Shown here in pieces: positions 7,907 through 16,086 of a stretch of 64,000 bases of DNA (the stretch's first letter is position 1; each line of letters opens with the position of its first letter). The stretch is taken from contig NZ_CP009556.1 of NCBI RefSeq assembly GCF_000959365.1, positions 1,488,001 to 1,552,000 on the forward strand. The letters are read 5' to 3'. The DNA comes from Burkholderia oklahomensis C6786 (GTDB lineage Bacteria > Pseudomonadota > Gammaproteobacteria > Burkholderiales > Burkholderiaceae). Under the pieces are notes generated by a model. That model was given only the letters and a program-made list of their open reading frames with translations. It had not been told where the DNA came from and made no database searches. The translations under genes and the position numbers were made by a program.

Positions 7907-8219
7907 CTTGACGATTCGAATGAATGGAATGGGCGGCGCATTGCGCGCGCGGCGAGTGGGAAATTGAATGGTCTATTGAATTTTGCACGTCAACTAGCTT
8001 TTGTCAAACTATTCGGGGTATATTTGCCGCGCAATAATCAATTCAATAATGCGACTGCGTGCGCAGACCTATTATGTAAAGCCGAGGTAATCCCGGGTTC
8101 GGAAAGCCATTTCCGGCCGCGAAGGCGATCCGACGTATCGGACGCGGCATCCGGGAGCGTCGAGCGGCGAAGCGCGGGGGCCACAGGCGCGCGGCAGCAG
8201 TCGAGTAACGAGGAAAATC
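7907..8219. promoter_or_regulatory. Divergent promoter region, pilT / pilus operon
   Basis: A 313-bp gap between the starts of pilT (minus) and the pilus operon (plus). The segment 7960-8090 is clearly AT-rich compared with the genes, as expected for divergent promoters, but no convincing -35/-10 pair could be fixed by eye. No hrpII-type box is present here. AGGA before 8220 is the ribosome-binding site of the first pilus gene. Confidence 0.5.
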
Positions 8220-8747
8220 ATGATGCACGGCGCCACGGTCGCCGCGGCCGCGTCTATCGCGATCGCGCTTCTTGCAACCGATTGCGCGGCGAGCGGTCCG
8301 CCCGCCGGCACCGATCCGGCACCGGGCGGCGCATCCGCCGAGCGTTTCGATCACGCGCCGCTGACGGCGCAGCGCGTCGACGTCTTTCGAGCGCAGCCGC
8401 CATCGGCGCCGGCCGCGGAGGCTTTGCCCGCGGCAGCGATGCCCGCGGTGGCAGCCGCGTCCGCCGCGCCGCCCGCGCCGCCCGCGCCGCTGCCCGTTTG
8501 GGACGTGCGCGCGTCCGACGGCACGATTCGCGGCGTATTGTCGCGCTGGACGCGCACGGCGGGCTGGCAGCTCGTCTGGGATGCGCCCGTCGATTTCAGC
8601 ATCGATGCACAGGCGACGCTGCGCGGCTCGTTCGAGGATGCGCTGCAAGCGCTCGTCGCGAGCCTCGGCCGCACGTCGACGCCGATCCAGGCGATTCTCT
8701 ATCAAGGCAATCACGTGTTGCGCGTCGTCGCGCAAGGAGCGGGCTGA
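8220..8747 (+). CDS. TcpQ/PilL-like type IVb pilus biogenesis protein
   Basis: Protein of 175 aa. An N-terminal signal/anchor is followed by an Ala/Pro-rich linker. The C-terminal ~80 residues form a TcpQ-type domain: WDVRASDGTIRGVLSRW, then LVWDAPVDFSIDAQATLRG and a final ILYQGNHVLRVV. In TcpQ and PilL this periplasmic domain stabilises the pilus secretin, here encoded next. The ATG at 8220 (or the adjacent 8223) has AGGA upstream. Its stop TGA shares a base with the ATG of pilN (TGATG), so the two are translationally coupled. Confidence 0.85.
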   Translation: MMHGATVAAAASIAIALLATDCAASGPPAGTDPAPGGASAERFDHAPLTAQRVDVFRAQPPSAPAAEALPAAAMPAVAAASAAPPAPPAPLPVWDVRASDGTIRGVLSRWTRTAGWQLVWDAPVDFSIDAQATLRGSFEDALQALVASLGRTSTPIQAILYQGNHVLRVVAQGAG

Positions 8748-10507
8748 TGCGCGTCTTTCTGGCAATGTCGTTGCTGGCCGTCGCGCTGCTGAGCGGCTGC
8801 ACCGGGCTCAAAGGCGGCATCGAGCGGGACGTGCGGCGCGATTCGACCGAATCCGGCGCGCTGCTCCAGCGCACGGCCGCCGGCGACAACAACGTGCACG
8901 CGCTGTCGCCCGTCGTCGTCGACGGCGGACTGTGGGTGTCGGCGGGCGGCGTCAAGCTGCAGAGCGGCGAGCAGTTGCCCGCGCTCTTCGACGAGCCCGC
9001 GTCGTTCGACCGGTCGGTCTCTTCGTTGTCCGAATTCGCCGAGCAGATCGCGCGGCTCGCGCAGGTGCCGACGCAGGTCGCCGCGAGCGCGATGCAGGCG
9101 GCCGCGCGCGCGCAGCGCGGCGGCGGCGCGGACGGCGCCGCGCGCGGCGCGCCCGCGTTCCTCAACGCGGCGGGCGAGCGCTCGGTGCCGCCGCTGCCGC
9201 CCGGCATGCCGGGCGGCGCGTCGTCCGGCGGCGGCAAGCCGGGCGGCGGGGCGGGCGCGGACGGCGGCGGCGCGGGCACGTCGTTCGCGCCCGTGCGCAT
9301 CCTGTACACGGGCGGCACGCTGCGCGGCCTGCTCGACGCGGCGTGCGCGCGCTTCGGCGTCTTCTGGAAATACGAGCAGGGCACGATCCGCTTCTTCTTC
9401 ACCGATACCCGCACGTTCCAGGTCAACGCGATTCCCGGCGACTCGTCGCTGAACGCGTCGGTCGTGAGCGGCGCGACGAGCGACGGCGCGTCGGGCGGCT
9501 CGCAATCGGGCGGCGCGGGCGGGGGCGCGTCGTCCGGCGCGACGTCCGGCGCGACGAGTCTCACCGCGAACAACTCGGCGAACACCGCGGTCAATTCGCA
9601 ATTGTCCGTGTTCAACGGCTTGCAGGGCGCGATCCAGTCGATGCTGTCGCGCTACGGCAGCTCGGTTGCGTCGCCCGCGACCGGATCGATCTCGGTGACC
9701 GACACGCCCGACGTGCTCGAACGCGTCGCCGCGTTCATGGCGCAGCAGAATCGCGCGCTGTCGCGCCAGGTGCTGCTCAACGTGACCGTGCTGAGCGTGT
9801 CGCTGTCGGCGGGCGACGCGTACGGGATCGACTGGAGCCTCGTCTACCACACGCTGTCCGCGAAGTTCGGCATCGTCAACGCGTTCAAGCCGGTGTCGCT
9901 GACGCCGACCGCCGAGCTGTCCGCGACGGTGCTGAGCCCGACGAGCCGCTTCAACGGCACGAGTCTGCTGATTCGGGCGCTGTCGCAGCAGGGGCAGGTG
10001 CGGCGCAAGACGTCGGCGTCCGTCATGACGCTCAACAATCAGCCGGTGCCCGTGCAGGTGGCGACGCAGGTCGGCTATCTCGCGTCGGTGTCGACGACGA
10101 ATACCGCGAACGTCGGCTCGTCGACGGCGCTCACGCCGGGCTCGGTGACGACGGGCTTCAACATGACGCTCTTGCCGCACGTGCTCGACGACGGCACCGT
10201 GATGCTGCAGTTCTCGACGAACATTTCGTCGCTGCTCGCGCTGAAGAACGTGGCGAGCAGCACGGGGGGCGGCGCGATGCAGATCCAGACGCCCGACATC
10301 GACATGCGCAACTTCCTGCAGCGGGTCGCGATGAAATCGGGCGAGACGCTCGTCATCAGCGGCTACGAAGGCACGAACGATTCGCTCGACGAGCGCGGCG
10401 TCGGCGCGCCGAAGATGATCGCGCTCGGCGGCGGCTATGAAGCGCAGCGCGCGCGTGAGGTGATCGTGATCCTGATCACGCCCGTCACGCAGCGCGGCGG
10501 CGCCTGA
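8747..10507 (+). CDS. pilN: PilN-type lipoprotein secretin, type IVb pilus
   Basis: Protein of 586 aa. It has a lipoprotein signal with lipobox LLSGC (Cys18), N-terminal periplasmic domains, two Gly/Ser/Ala-rich linkers (about residues 145-185 and 235-280), and a C-terminal secretin domain with the conserved SASVMTLNNQPVPVQ, SVTTGFNMTLLPHV and ETLVISGYEG elements, ending in VIVILITPV. It forms the outer-membrane channel through which the fibre emerges. AAGGAG lies just before the ATG at 8747. It is the second gene of the pilus operon and fits the R64 pilN / bfpB family. Confidence 0.93.
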   Translation: MRVFLAMSLLAVALLSGCTGLKGGIERDVRRDSTESGALLQRTAAGDNNVHALSPVVVDGGLWVSAGGVKLQSGEQLPALFDEPASFDRSVSSLSEFAEQIARLAQVPTQVAASAMQAAARAQRGGGADGAARGAPAFLNAAGERSVPPLPPGMPGGASSGGGKPGGGAGADGGGAGTSFAPVRILYTGGTLRGLLDAACARFGVFWKYEQGTIRFFFTDTRTFQVNAIPGDSSLNASVVSGATSDGASGGSQSGGAGGGASSGATSGATSLTANNSANTAVNSQLSVFNGLQGAIQSMLSRYGSSVASPATGSISVTDTPDVLERVAAFMAQQNRALSRQVLLNVTVLSVSLSAGDAYGIDWSLVYHTLSAKFGIVNAFKPVSLTPTAELSATVLSPTSRFNGTSLLIRALSQQGQVRRKTSASVMTLNNQPVPVQVATQVGYLASVSTTNTANVGSSTALTPGSVTTGFNMTLLPHVLDDGTVMLQFSTNISSLLALKNVASSTGGGAMQIQTPDIDMRNFLQRVAMKSGETLVISGYEGTNDSLDERGVGAPKMIALGGGYEAQRAREVIVILITPVTQRGGA

Positions 10508-10518
10508 CGAGGCGGACG

Positions 10519-11808
10519 ATGAGCGCGCAGGTCATTCAAATCGGCCGCCAGCGTTTCGTCGGCGGCCTGTTCTGGCAATCGCTGTCGAGGCGCAACGAGC
10601 TGCGCGCCGAAGCAGTCGAGCTCGCGAAGAAGCTGAAGTTCGACCTGATGGTGCTGCGGATCGATCGCGGCGTCGCGGCGGCGGGCTACGCGAACACGCG
10701 CGACGGCTTCGCGCCCGGGCATCTGTCGCTCGGCGCGATGGTGTCGCGCGCGATCGCGCTCGAAGGCGCGTTCTACAACGGACGCCGGCAGCCCGCGCCG
10801 AACTGGCTCGGCGCGTTCGCGCTGCCCGACGGACGCTGGGCGTACTTCGCGGTGCGCGACCACGCGTTCATGCCGAACGGCGACTGGGTCGGCAGCCGCG
10901 AAGAGGCGCTCGAGCGGCTGCATACCGATTACGCGTGGGGCGGCTGGAACGTCGTGATCGGCGAGCCGGAGCTCGAAAAGCAGGGCTTCCAGAATTTTCA
11001 GCCGAAGCGGCTCGACGATCTGCTGCCGCGCCGCGGCGGGCGGCCGCGCACCGAGCGCTGGTGGGCGCTCAGGCCCGTCGAGCGGCGCCTGTCGACGCGC
11101 GCCGCGCTGATCGCCGCGACGGCGGTGTGCGTCGCGGGCGGCGGCTTGCTCGCGTATTGGCATCATCGCGCGAAGGTCGAGGCCGACGAGCGCGAGGCGG
11201 CGCTCGCGCGCGTGCGCGCCGAGCTGGCCGCGCGGCAGGCGAAGAGCGGGCCCATCGCGCATCCGTGGGCGATGCTGCCCGACGCGATCGCGTTCGCGCG
11301 GGCGTGCGCCACGCGCTTCGGCCGGCTCGCGCCGGGCGGCTGGCGGCTCGACCGCTACGAATGCACGCCGGGCGTCGCGCATTACGCGTGGATGCGCAAC
11401 GGCTCGAACGTGCGCTACCTGCTCGCCGCGGAGCCCGCTGCGATCGTCGACACCGACGGCGAGCGCGCGACGCTCGACGTGCCGCTCACCGCGCCCACGG
11501 CGGACGACACCTCGCTCGTCGACGATTCGGCTGTCAGGACGCAACTTCTGTCGCGTCTCCAATTGCTGGACGCGGCCGCTAAACTGGACCAGCTGCCTGC
11601 CGATCAATCGTCGCGCGCGCCGCTCGCGAATCTCGCCCAGCAGGCGGCCGCCGCGCCTGCGTGGCATGCGTATCGGCTGAATGCGAGCTTGGGCGGCTTC
11701 GCGCCGCCCGAGTTCATGCGCGCGATCGACGTGCCGGGGCTGCGCGTGCAGCGCATCGCTTACCAGAACAATCAGTGGACTCTCGAAGGAGTGCTCTATG
11801 CGAAATAA
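10519..11808 (+). CDS. pilO: PilO-type pilus assembly protein
   Basis: Protein of 429 aa. The N-terminal half (~190 residues) is cytoplasmic, with a conserved QRFVGGLFWQSLS opening and a WVGSREEALERL stretch. One membrane segment follows at ~195-215 (AALIAATAVCVAGGGLLAYW), then a periplasmic coiled coil and C-terminal domain. This matches PilO of the R64/type IVb class, an inner-membrane platform component rather than the small PilO of type IVa systems. The gene begins 11 bases after pilN and its end overlaps pilP by 11 bases. Confidence 0.85.
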   Translation: MSAQVIQIGRQRFVGGLFWQSLSRRNELRAEAVELAKKLKFDLMVLRIDRGVAAAGYANTRDGFAPGHLSLGAMVSRAIALEGAFYNGRRQPAPNWLGAFALPDGRWAYFAVRDHAFMPNGDWVGSREEALERLHTDYAWGGWNVVIGEPELEKQGFQNFQPKRLDDLLPRRGGRPRTERWWALRPVERRLSTRAALIAATAVCVAGGGLLAYWHHRAKVEADEREAALARVRAELAARQAKSGPIAHPWAMLPDAIAFARACATRFGRLAPGGWRLDRYECTPGVAHYAWMRNGSNVRYLLAAEPAAIVDTDGERATLDVPLTAPTADDTSLVDDSAVRTQLLSRLQLLDAAAKLDQLPADQSSRAPLANLAQQAAAAPAWHAYRLNASLGGFAPPEFMRAIDVPGLRVQRIAYQNNQWTLEGVLYAK

Positions 11809-12307
11809 TCGCGTCCGATCGATGCGCGCGCTCGGCTTGGCGCTCTTTGCCGGCGCCGCATGCGCGGCGGGGCCCGCGTCGTCCGACGACGGCGGCGCGA
11901 CCGCCGCGCGTCTCACGCAGCTTCAAAGCGAGACGGTGCTGTTGCAGGCGCAGTTGAAGAAGCTCGAGACCGAGCAGCAGGTGGCCGAGCGAACCGCGCA
12001 GCTCGCGCGCGCGCGCGGCGGCGCGCCGGCGGGGCAGCTCGCGGTGACGGCGATCGAAGGCGTCGGCAAGCGCGCGTTCGCGACGCTGCGGATGAACGGC
12101 GGCGCCGAGTTCGAAGTTGAGCGCGGCGACGCGCTGCCGGACGGCGGCCGCGTCGTCGCGATCGAGCCGCGCGCGGTCGTCGTGTCGAATCGCGGGCGCA
12201 CGTACCGGCTGTCGACGGCGGCGACGTTCGGCGGCAATCCGCCGCTGCCCGCCGAGGCGGCCGCGCCGCTGCCGACACTGCCCGCACTGTCCGCGAGCGG
12301 ATCATGA
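11798..12307 (+). CDS. pilP: PilP-type periplasmic pilus assembly protein
   Basis: Protein of 169 aa with a signal peptide (cleavage after about residue 24, GAACAAG). A coiled coil follows (~35-70, LTQLQSETVLLQAQLKKLET), then a compact beta domain (~80-150) with the PilP-type KRAFATLRMNGGAEFEVERG and VVSNRGRTYRL. It probably links the inner-membrane platform to the secretin. The start is set by GAAGGAG just upstream of the ATG at 11798. Its stop overlaps the pilQ ATG (ATGA at 12304). Confidence 0.82.
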   Translation: MRNNRVRSMRALGLALFAGAACAAGPASSDDGGATAARLTQLQSETVLLQAQLKKLETEQQVAERTAQLARARGGAPAGQLAVTAIEGVGKRAFATLRMNGGAEFEVERGDALPDGGRVVAIEPRAVVVSNRGRTYRLSTAATFGGNPPLPAEAAAPLPTLPALSASGS

Positions 12308-13914
12308 GCCAGGACGCGCAACGCCCAACCGGCGCGGCTCCGCGCGCGACGATGCACGCCGGCGCCGACGTCGCACAGCCGCCCGGCCCGCGCGCGGTCA
12401 GCGAGGCCGGCGATTTCGCCGCGAGCGTCGAGGAACGCAAGTTCGTCTGCCTGTTCGACGACGGCCGGCTGTTGATCGCCGAAGGCCACGAGATGAATCC
12501 GTTCGTGCTGTCGTATCGCGCGCGGCTCGACCGGATGGGCCGGCCGTACCGGCCGACGCCCGCCACGCTGATGCAGGTGCGCGAGGCGTACCGGCACGGC
12601 GGCGCGGGCGGCGGCGAGCGGCTCGATCACACGGTGATGCAGGTGCTTGCGAAGGAGCTGATCGGCCGCGCGTGCCGCGAGCGCGCGTCCGACGTCCACA
12701 TCCGCGTGCGCCGCTTCAGCACCGAGGTCTATTTCCGCATCCACAACGAGCTCGTGCGCGTGAACGAGCACACGCGCGAGCACGGCGAGCGGCTGCTCGC
12801 GACGCTGTACGGCGCGATGACGACCGTGTCGGACAACAGCTACCGGCCGAGCGAGCGGCAGGACGCGAGCATCGGCGACCGCGACAAGCTGCCGGACGAC
12901 CTGTACGGCGTGCGGATCGCGACGACGCCGACGAGCGAAGGCAGCCTGATGGTGCTGCGGCTCCTCTACAACGACGCGGGCGACGCGACCGATCTCGCCG
13001 CGCTCGGCTTCGCGCCCGAGCACGTCGCGGCGTTCCGCGCGCTGCGCGTGCAGCCGCACGGCATGAACATCATCAGCGGCCCGACGGGCTCCGGCAAGTC
13101 GACGACGCTTCAGCGGATGCTCACCGCGCAGATCGACGAATCGCGCGGCAGCCTGCACGTGATCACGGTCGAAGATCCGATCGAATACCCGATCGACGGC
13201 GCGGTGCAGACGCCCGTCGCGAACGCGCAGACCGAGGAGGCCCGCGCGCTCGCGTTCGCGGCGGCGATCACGAACGCGATGCGGCTCGATCCGGACACGA
13301 TCATGATCGGCGAGATCCGCGACCGCGCGTCGGGGCAGACGGCGCTGCGCGCATCGATGACGGGCCACCAGGTCTGGACGACCGTGCACGCGAACAGCGC
13401 GCTCGCGATCGCCGACCGCCTGATCGATCTCGGCCTGCATGCGCGGATGATCACCGATCACACGGTGATCTCCGGCCTCATCAGCCAGCGTCTCGTGAAG
13501 CTCCTGTGCCCGCATTGCAAGCTGCGGCTCGCCGATCATCCGGACAGGGTCGACCCGGGCCTCTTCGCGCGGCTGCGGCTCGCGCTCGACGGCCGGATGC
13601 AGGACGTGTGCATCTCGGGCGACGGCTGCGCGCACTGCCGCGAGGTCGGCACGATCGGCCGCACGGTCGTCGCCGAAGTGATCCTGCCCGATGCGCGGCT
13701 GTTCGAGTACCTGCGCGAAGGCGACAAGGTCGGCGCGCTCGAGTACTGGACCCGCACGCTCGGCGGGACGACGCTCGCCGCGCACGCGCTGCGCAAGGTC
13801 GCGGCGGGGCTCGTCGATCCGCGCGGCGTCGAGCGGGTGGTCGGCACGCTCGCGCCGGTCGCGGGCGAAGCGCGGCAGCAGCTGTCGCTCGTCGGATTCA
13901 GCTATGGCACTTGA
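12304..13914 (+). CDS. pilQ: PilQ-type pilus extension ATPase (GspE family)
   Basis: Protein of 536 aa. In R64/type IVb nomenclature PilQ is the secretion ATPase that powers pilin polymerisation, not the type IVa secretin of the same name. It has Walker A GPTGSGKSTTLQRM (near residue 260), Asp box TVEDPIEYPI, Walker B TIMIGEIRD (near 332), His box TGHQVWTTVHANS, and a tetracysteine zinc motif (CPHC with a later CAHC) as in extension ATPases. The variable N-terminal ~100 residues probably contact the inner-membrane platform. The start overlaps pilP; the end overlaps pilR by 11 bases. Confidence 0.95.
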   Translation: MSQDAQRPTGAAPRATMHAGADVAQPPGPRAVSEAGDFAASVEERKFVCLFDDGRLLIAEGHEMNPFVLSYRARLDRMGRPYRPTPATLMQVREAYRHGGAGGGERLDHTVMQVLAKELIGRACRERASDVHIRVRRFSTEVYFRIHNELVRVNEHTREHGERLLATLYGAMTTVSDNSYRPSERQDASIGDRDKLPDDLYGVRIATTPTSEGSLMVLRLLYNDAGDATDLAALGFAPEHVAAFRALRVQPHGMNIISGPTGSGKSTTLQRMLTAQIDESRGSLHVITVEDPIEYPIDGAVQTPVANAQTEEARALAFAAAITNAMRLDPDTIMIGEIRDRASGQTALRASMTGHQVWTTVHANSALAIADRLIDLGLHARMITDHTVISGLISQRLVKLLCPHCKLRLADHPDRVDPGLFARLRLALDGRMQDVCISGDGCAHCREVGTIGRTVVAEVILPDARLFEYLREGDKVGALEYWTRTLGGTTLAAHALRKVAAGLVDPRGVERVVGTLAPVAGEARQQLSLVGFSYGT

Positions 13915-14980
13915 GCTGAATCGCCGCTGGGCGAAGCTCTACCTGAACGCCGACGAGCGGCTGCGCATCTATCGCAAGATCGCGAAGATGCTCGGCAACG
14001 GGCTGCCGCTCCTCAAGGTGCTCGAGGAGCTCGAATGGCGCGCGTCGCACGAGGGCCGCAAGCCGCGCGAGGCGCTCGCGATCGTGTTGTCCGACTGGCG
14101 CTTCGCGGTGCAGAACGGCCGCATGCTGTCCGAGGCGATGGAATCGTGGGTGCCCGCGACCGAGCAGATGATCGTCGCGGCGGGCGAGCAGGCGGGGCGC
14201 ATCGAGGATGCGCTCGCGTCGGTCGCCGACATCGTGCAGTCGAGCCGCAAGATCCGCCGCGCGGTCACGGGCGGCGTCGCGTATCCGATCGGGCTCGTCG
14301 TGATGGTGATCGGCTACCTGTACCTGTTCGGCACGCACGTGATCCCGAAATTCGCATTGATCGCCGATCCTTCGCACTGGCGCGGCGCCGCGCGCTCGCT
14401 GTATCTGATGTCGCTGTTCGTGCAGGGCTGGATGCTCGTCGTCGTCGCGCTGCTCGCCGCGTGCGCCGTCGCGCTCGCCTGGTCGCTGCCGCGCTGGCGC
14501 GGCCCGCTGCGCATCTACGCGGATCGCGTGCCGCCCTATTCGATCTATCGGCTCGTCGCGGGCAGCGGCTTTCTGATCGCGTTCTCGGCGCTGCAGGCGT
14601 CCGGCGTGACGGTCGAGAAGGCGCTCCTGAAGATCGGCGCGGTCGCGGGGCCGTGGCTGCGCGAGCGGATCGACGACACGCTGATCGGCGTGAAGTCGGG
14701 CCTCAACGCGGGCGAGGCGCTGTTGAACACCGGCTATCAGTTTCCGTCGCGCGAGATCGTCGAGGACCTGTGCATCTACGCCGAATACGGCGGCTTCGAC
14801 GCGGCGCTCAAGATGCTCGCCGACGAATGGCTCGAGGAGGGCGTCACCCGGATCGCCGCGCAGATGCGCGTGCTGAACGGCATCGCGATCGTCGCGCTGG
14901 CCCTGCTGATCGGCTGGCTCGTGACGGGCTTCTTCGGCATCCAGCAGGAAATCGCCGCGATGACGCGCGCGATGCATTGA
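13904..14980 (+). CDS. pilR: PilR-type inner-membrane platform protein (GspF family)
   Basis: Protein of 358 aa. It has two GspF-type cytoplasmic helical repeats (residues ~15-115 and ~225-330) and three membrane segments near 125-145 (GVAYPIGLVVMVIGYLYLF), 175-200 and 332-352 (IAIVALALLIGWLVTGFFGI). It is the polytopic platform on which the ATPases act to insert pilin. In the R64 scheme this is PilR, unrelated to the type IVa regulator PilR. The ATG at 13904 lies within the end of pilQ. Confidence 0.92.
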   Translation: MALELNRRWAKLYLNADERLRIYRKIAKMLGNGLPLLKVLEELEWRASHEGRKPREALAIVLSDWRFAVQNGRMLSEAMESWVPATEQMIVAAGEQAGRIEDALASVADIVQSSRKIRRAVTGGVAYPIGLVVMVIGYLYLFGTHVIPKFALIADPSHWRGAARSLYLMSLFVQGWMLVVVALLAACAVALAWSLPRWRGPLRIYADRVPPYSIYRLVAGSGFLIAFSALQASGVTVEKALLKIGAVAGPWLRERIDDTLIGVKSGLNAGEALLNTGYQFPSREIVEDLCIYAEYGGFDAALKMLADEWLEEGVTRIAAQMRVLNGIAIVALALLIGWLVTGFFGIQQEIAAMTRAMH

Positions 14981-15012
14981 CGTCGCGCATTTTCAATTCA
15001 GGAGAATTCAAC

Positions 15013-15570
15013 ATGAAACCACTCGCCGCACACCCTGCCTATCGACACGAGCCGGCGTTCTGCCGACGCCACCGCAAGGAGCGCGGCGCGTCGCTGCTCG
15101 AGAGCATCGCGTATCTCGGCGTCGCCGCGATCGTGATCGTCGGCGCGATCGCGCTGCTCGGGTCGGCGTTTTCGAGTGCGAATACGAACCGGCTCGCCGA
15201 AGAATTGAACGCGATTCAGACAGGGACCAAGAAGCTCTATATGGGACAGGTGAACAATTATGGGAATGATTCGCTGAACGCAAACCTGATTGCGGCGAAA
15301 GTGTTTCCGAGCACGCTGCCTACCGGGAACAACAACGACGCCGTATCGAACGCATGGGGGGGAGCCGTTACGGTGACGGGGAGCGGGCAGACCTTTACGG
15401 TTCAGTACACGAACGTCCCGCGCGACGTCTGCATCAACACGCTGACGGCGGGCGGCAACTGGCAGTCGGTCGCGATCGGCGGGAACGCGGCGATCAACTA
15501 TCCGGTGTCGCCGACCGACGCAACGGCGAACTGCGTGGACAGCGCGACGATCGTCTGGACGTCGAACTGA
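15013..15570 (+). CDS. pilS: PilS major pilin, type IVb
   Basis: Protein of 185 aa. It has a long 25-residue basic leader ending RKERG, cleavage before Ala26, and Glu at mature position +5 (ASLLESIAYLGVAAIVIVG), the class III signal of type IVb prepilins. A hydrophobic helix runs to ~residue 50. Two C-terminal cysteines (DVCINT and NCVDS) should form the D-region disulfide. CAGGAG sits before the ATG at 15013. It is the structural subunit of the fibre built by this operon. Cleavage needs a prepilin peptidase, which is not encoded in this window. Confidence 0.93.
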   Translation: MKPLAAHPAYRHEPAFCRRHRKERGASLLESIAYLGVAAIVIVGAIALLGSAFSSANTNRLAEELNAIQTGTKKLYMGQVNNYGNDSLNANLIAAKVFPSTLPTGNNNDAVSNAWGGAVTVTGSGQTFTVQYTNVPRDVCINTLTAGGNWQSVAIGGNAAINYPVSPTDATANCVDSATIVWTSN

Positions 15571-15606
15571 CGCCGCCCGGCCTTTTCGTCATCGCTCGCG
15601 TCGTTC

Positions 15607-16086
15607 ATGTACGCCTTCGCCGCCGCCTTGGCCTTCACGTCGCTCGTCGCCGTCTACGCGACGCTGCAAGGCCCGTCCGCCGTTCCCGCGCTGCAGCCGT
15701 CGCGCACCGCGCAGGCCCTCGCCGACAACCTCGCCGTCTACCGGCTGGCCGCGCTCGACTACGCGCGCCTGCATCCGGGCACGCGCGGCGCGGTGCCGAA
15801 CGCGCAGCTCGCGTTTCCTTCGTGGTATCCGGGCGCGAATCCGCTTTGGCGCAACTACATCGCGGGCGGCACCGTCGTCGCGTATGCGGTGTCGATGCCG
15901 CCCGTGAACATCGCGGGCGAAATCGAAGCGCTCGCGGACGGCTCGCTGTTCGCGGGCGTCGCGTACCGCGGCGCGGTCGTGCATCCGGGCTTCGCGAACC
16001 CGAACGCGCCGGCGAACGGCGTGCCGCTGCCGGCCGGGCTGACGATCGTGAACGGCGTGCCGGTTTGGATGGGGCAAGCCTACTGA
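15607..16086 (+). CDS. pilM: PilM-like type IVb pilus protein
   Basis: Protein of 159 aa. One N-terminal membrane anchor (MYAFAAALAFTSLVAVYATL) is followed by a periplasmic domain with QALADNLAVYRLAALDYARL and a C-terminal LPAGLTIVNGVPVWMGQ, as in R64 PilM proteins. Its role is assembly-related and poorly defined. No clear ribosome-binding site was seen. The stop TGA shares a base with the ATG of pilV (TGATG). It lies between the major and minor pilin genes rather than upstream of pilN as in R64, a rearranged order. Confidence 0.72.
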   Translation: MYAFAAALAFTSLVAVYATLQGPSAVPALQPSRTAQALADNLAVYRLAALDYARLHPGTRGAVPNAQLAFPSWYPGANPLWRNYIAGGTVVAYAVSMPPVNIAGEIEALADGSLFAGVAYRGAVVHPGFANPNAPANGVPLPAGLTIVNGVPVWMGQAY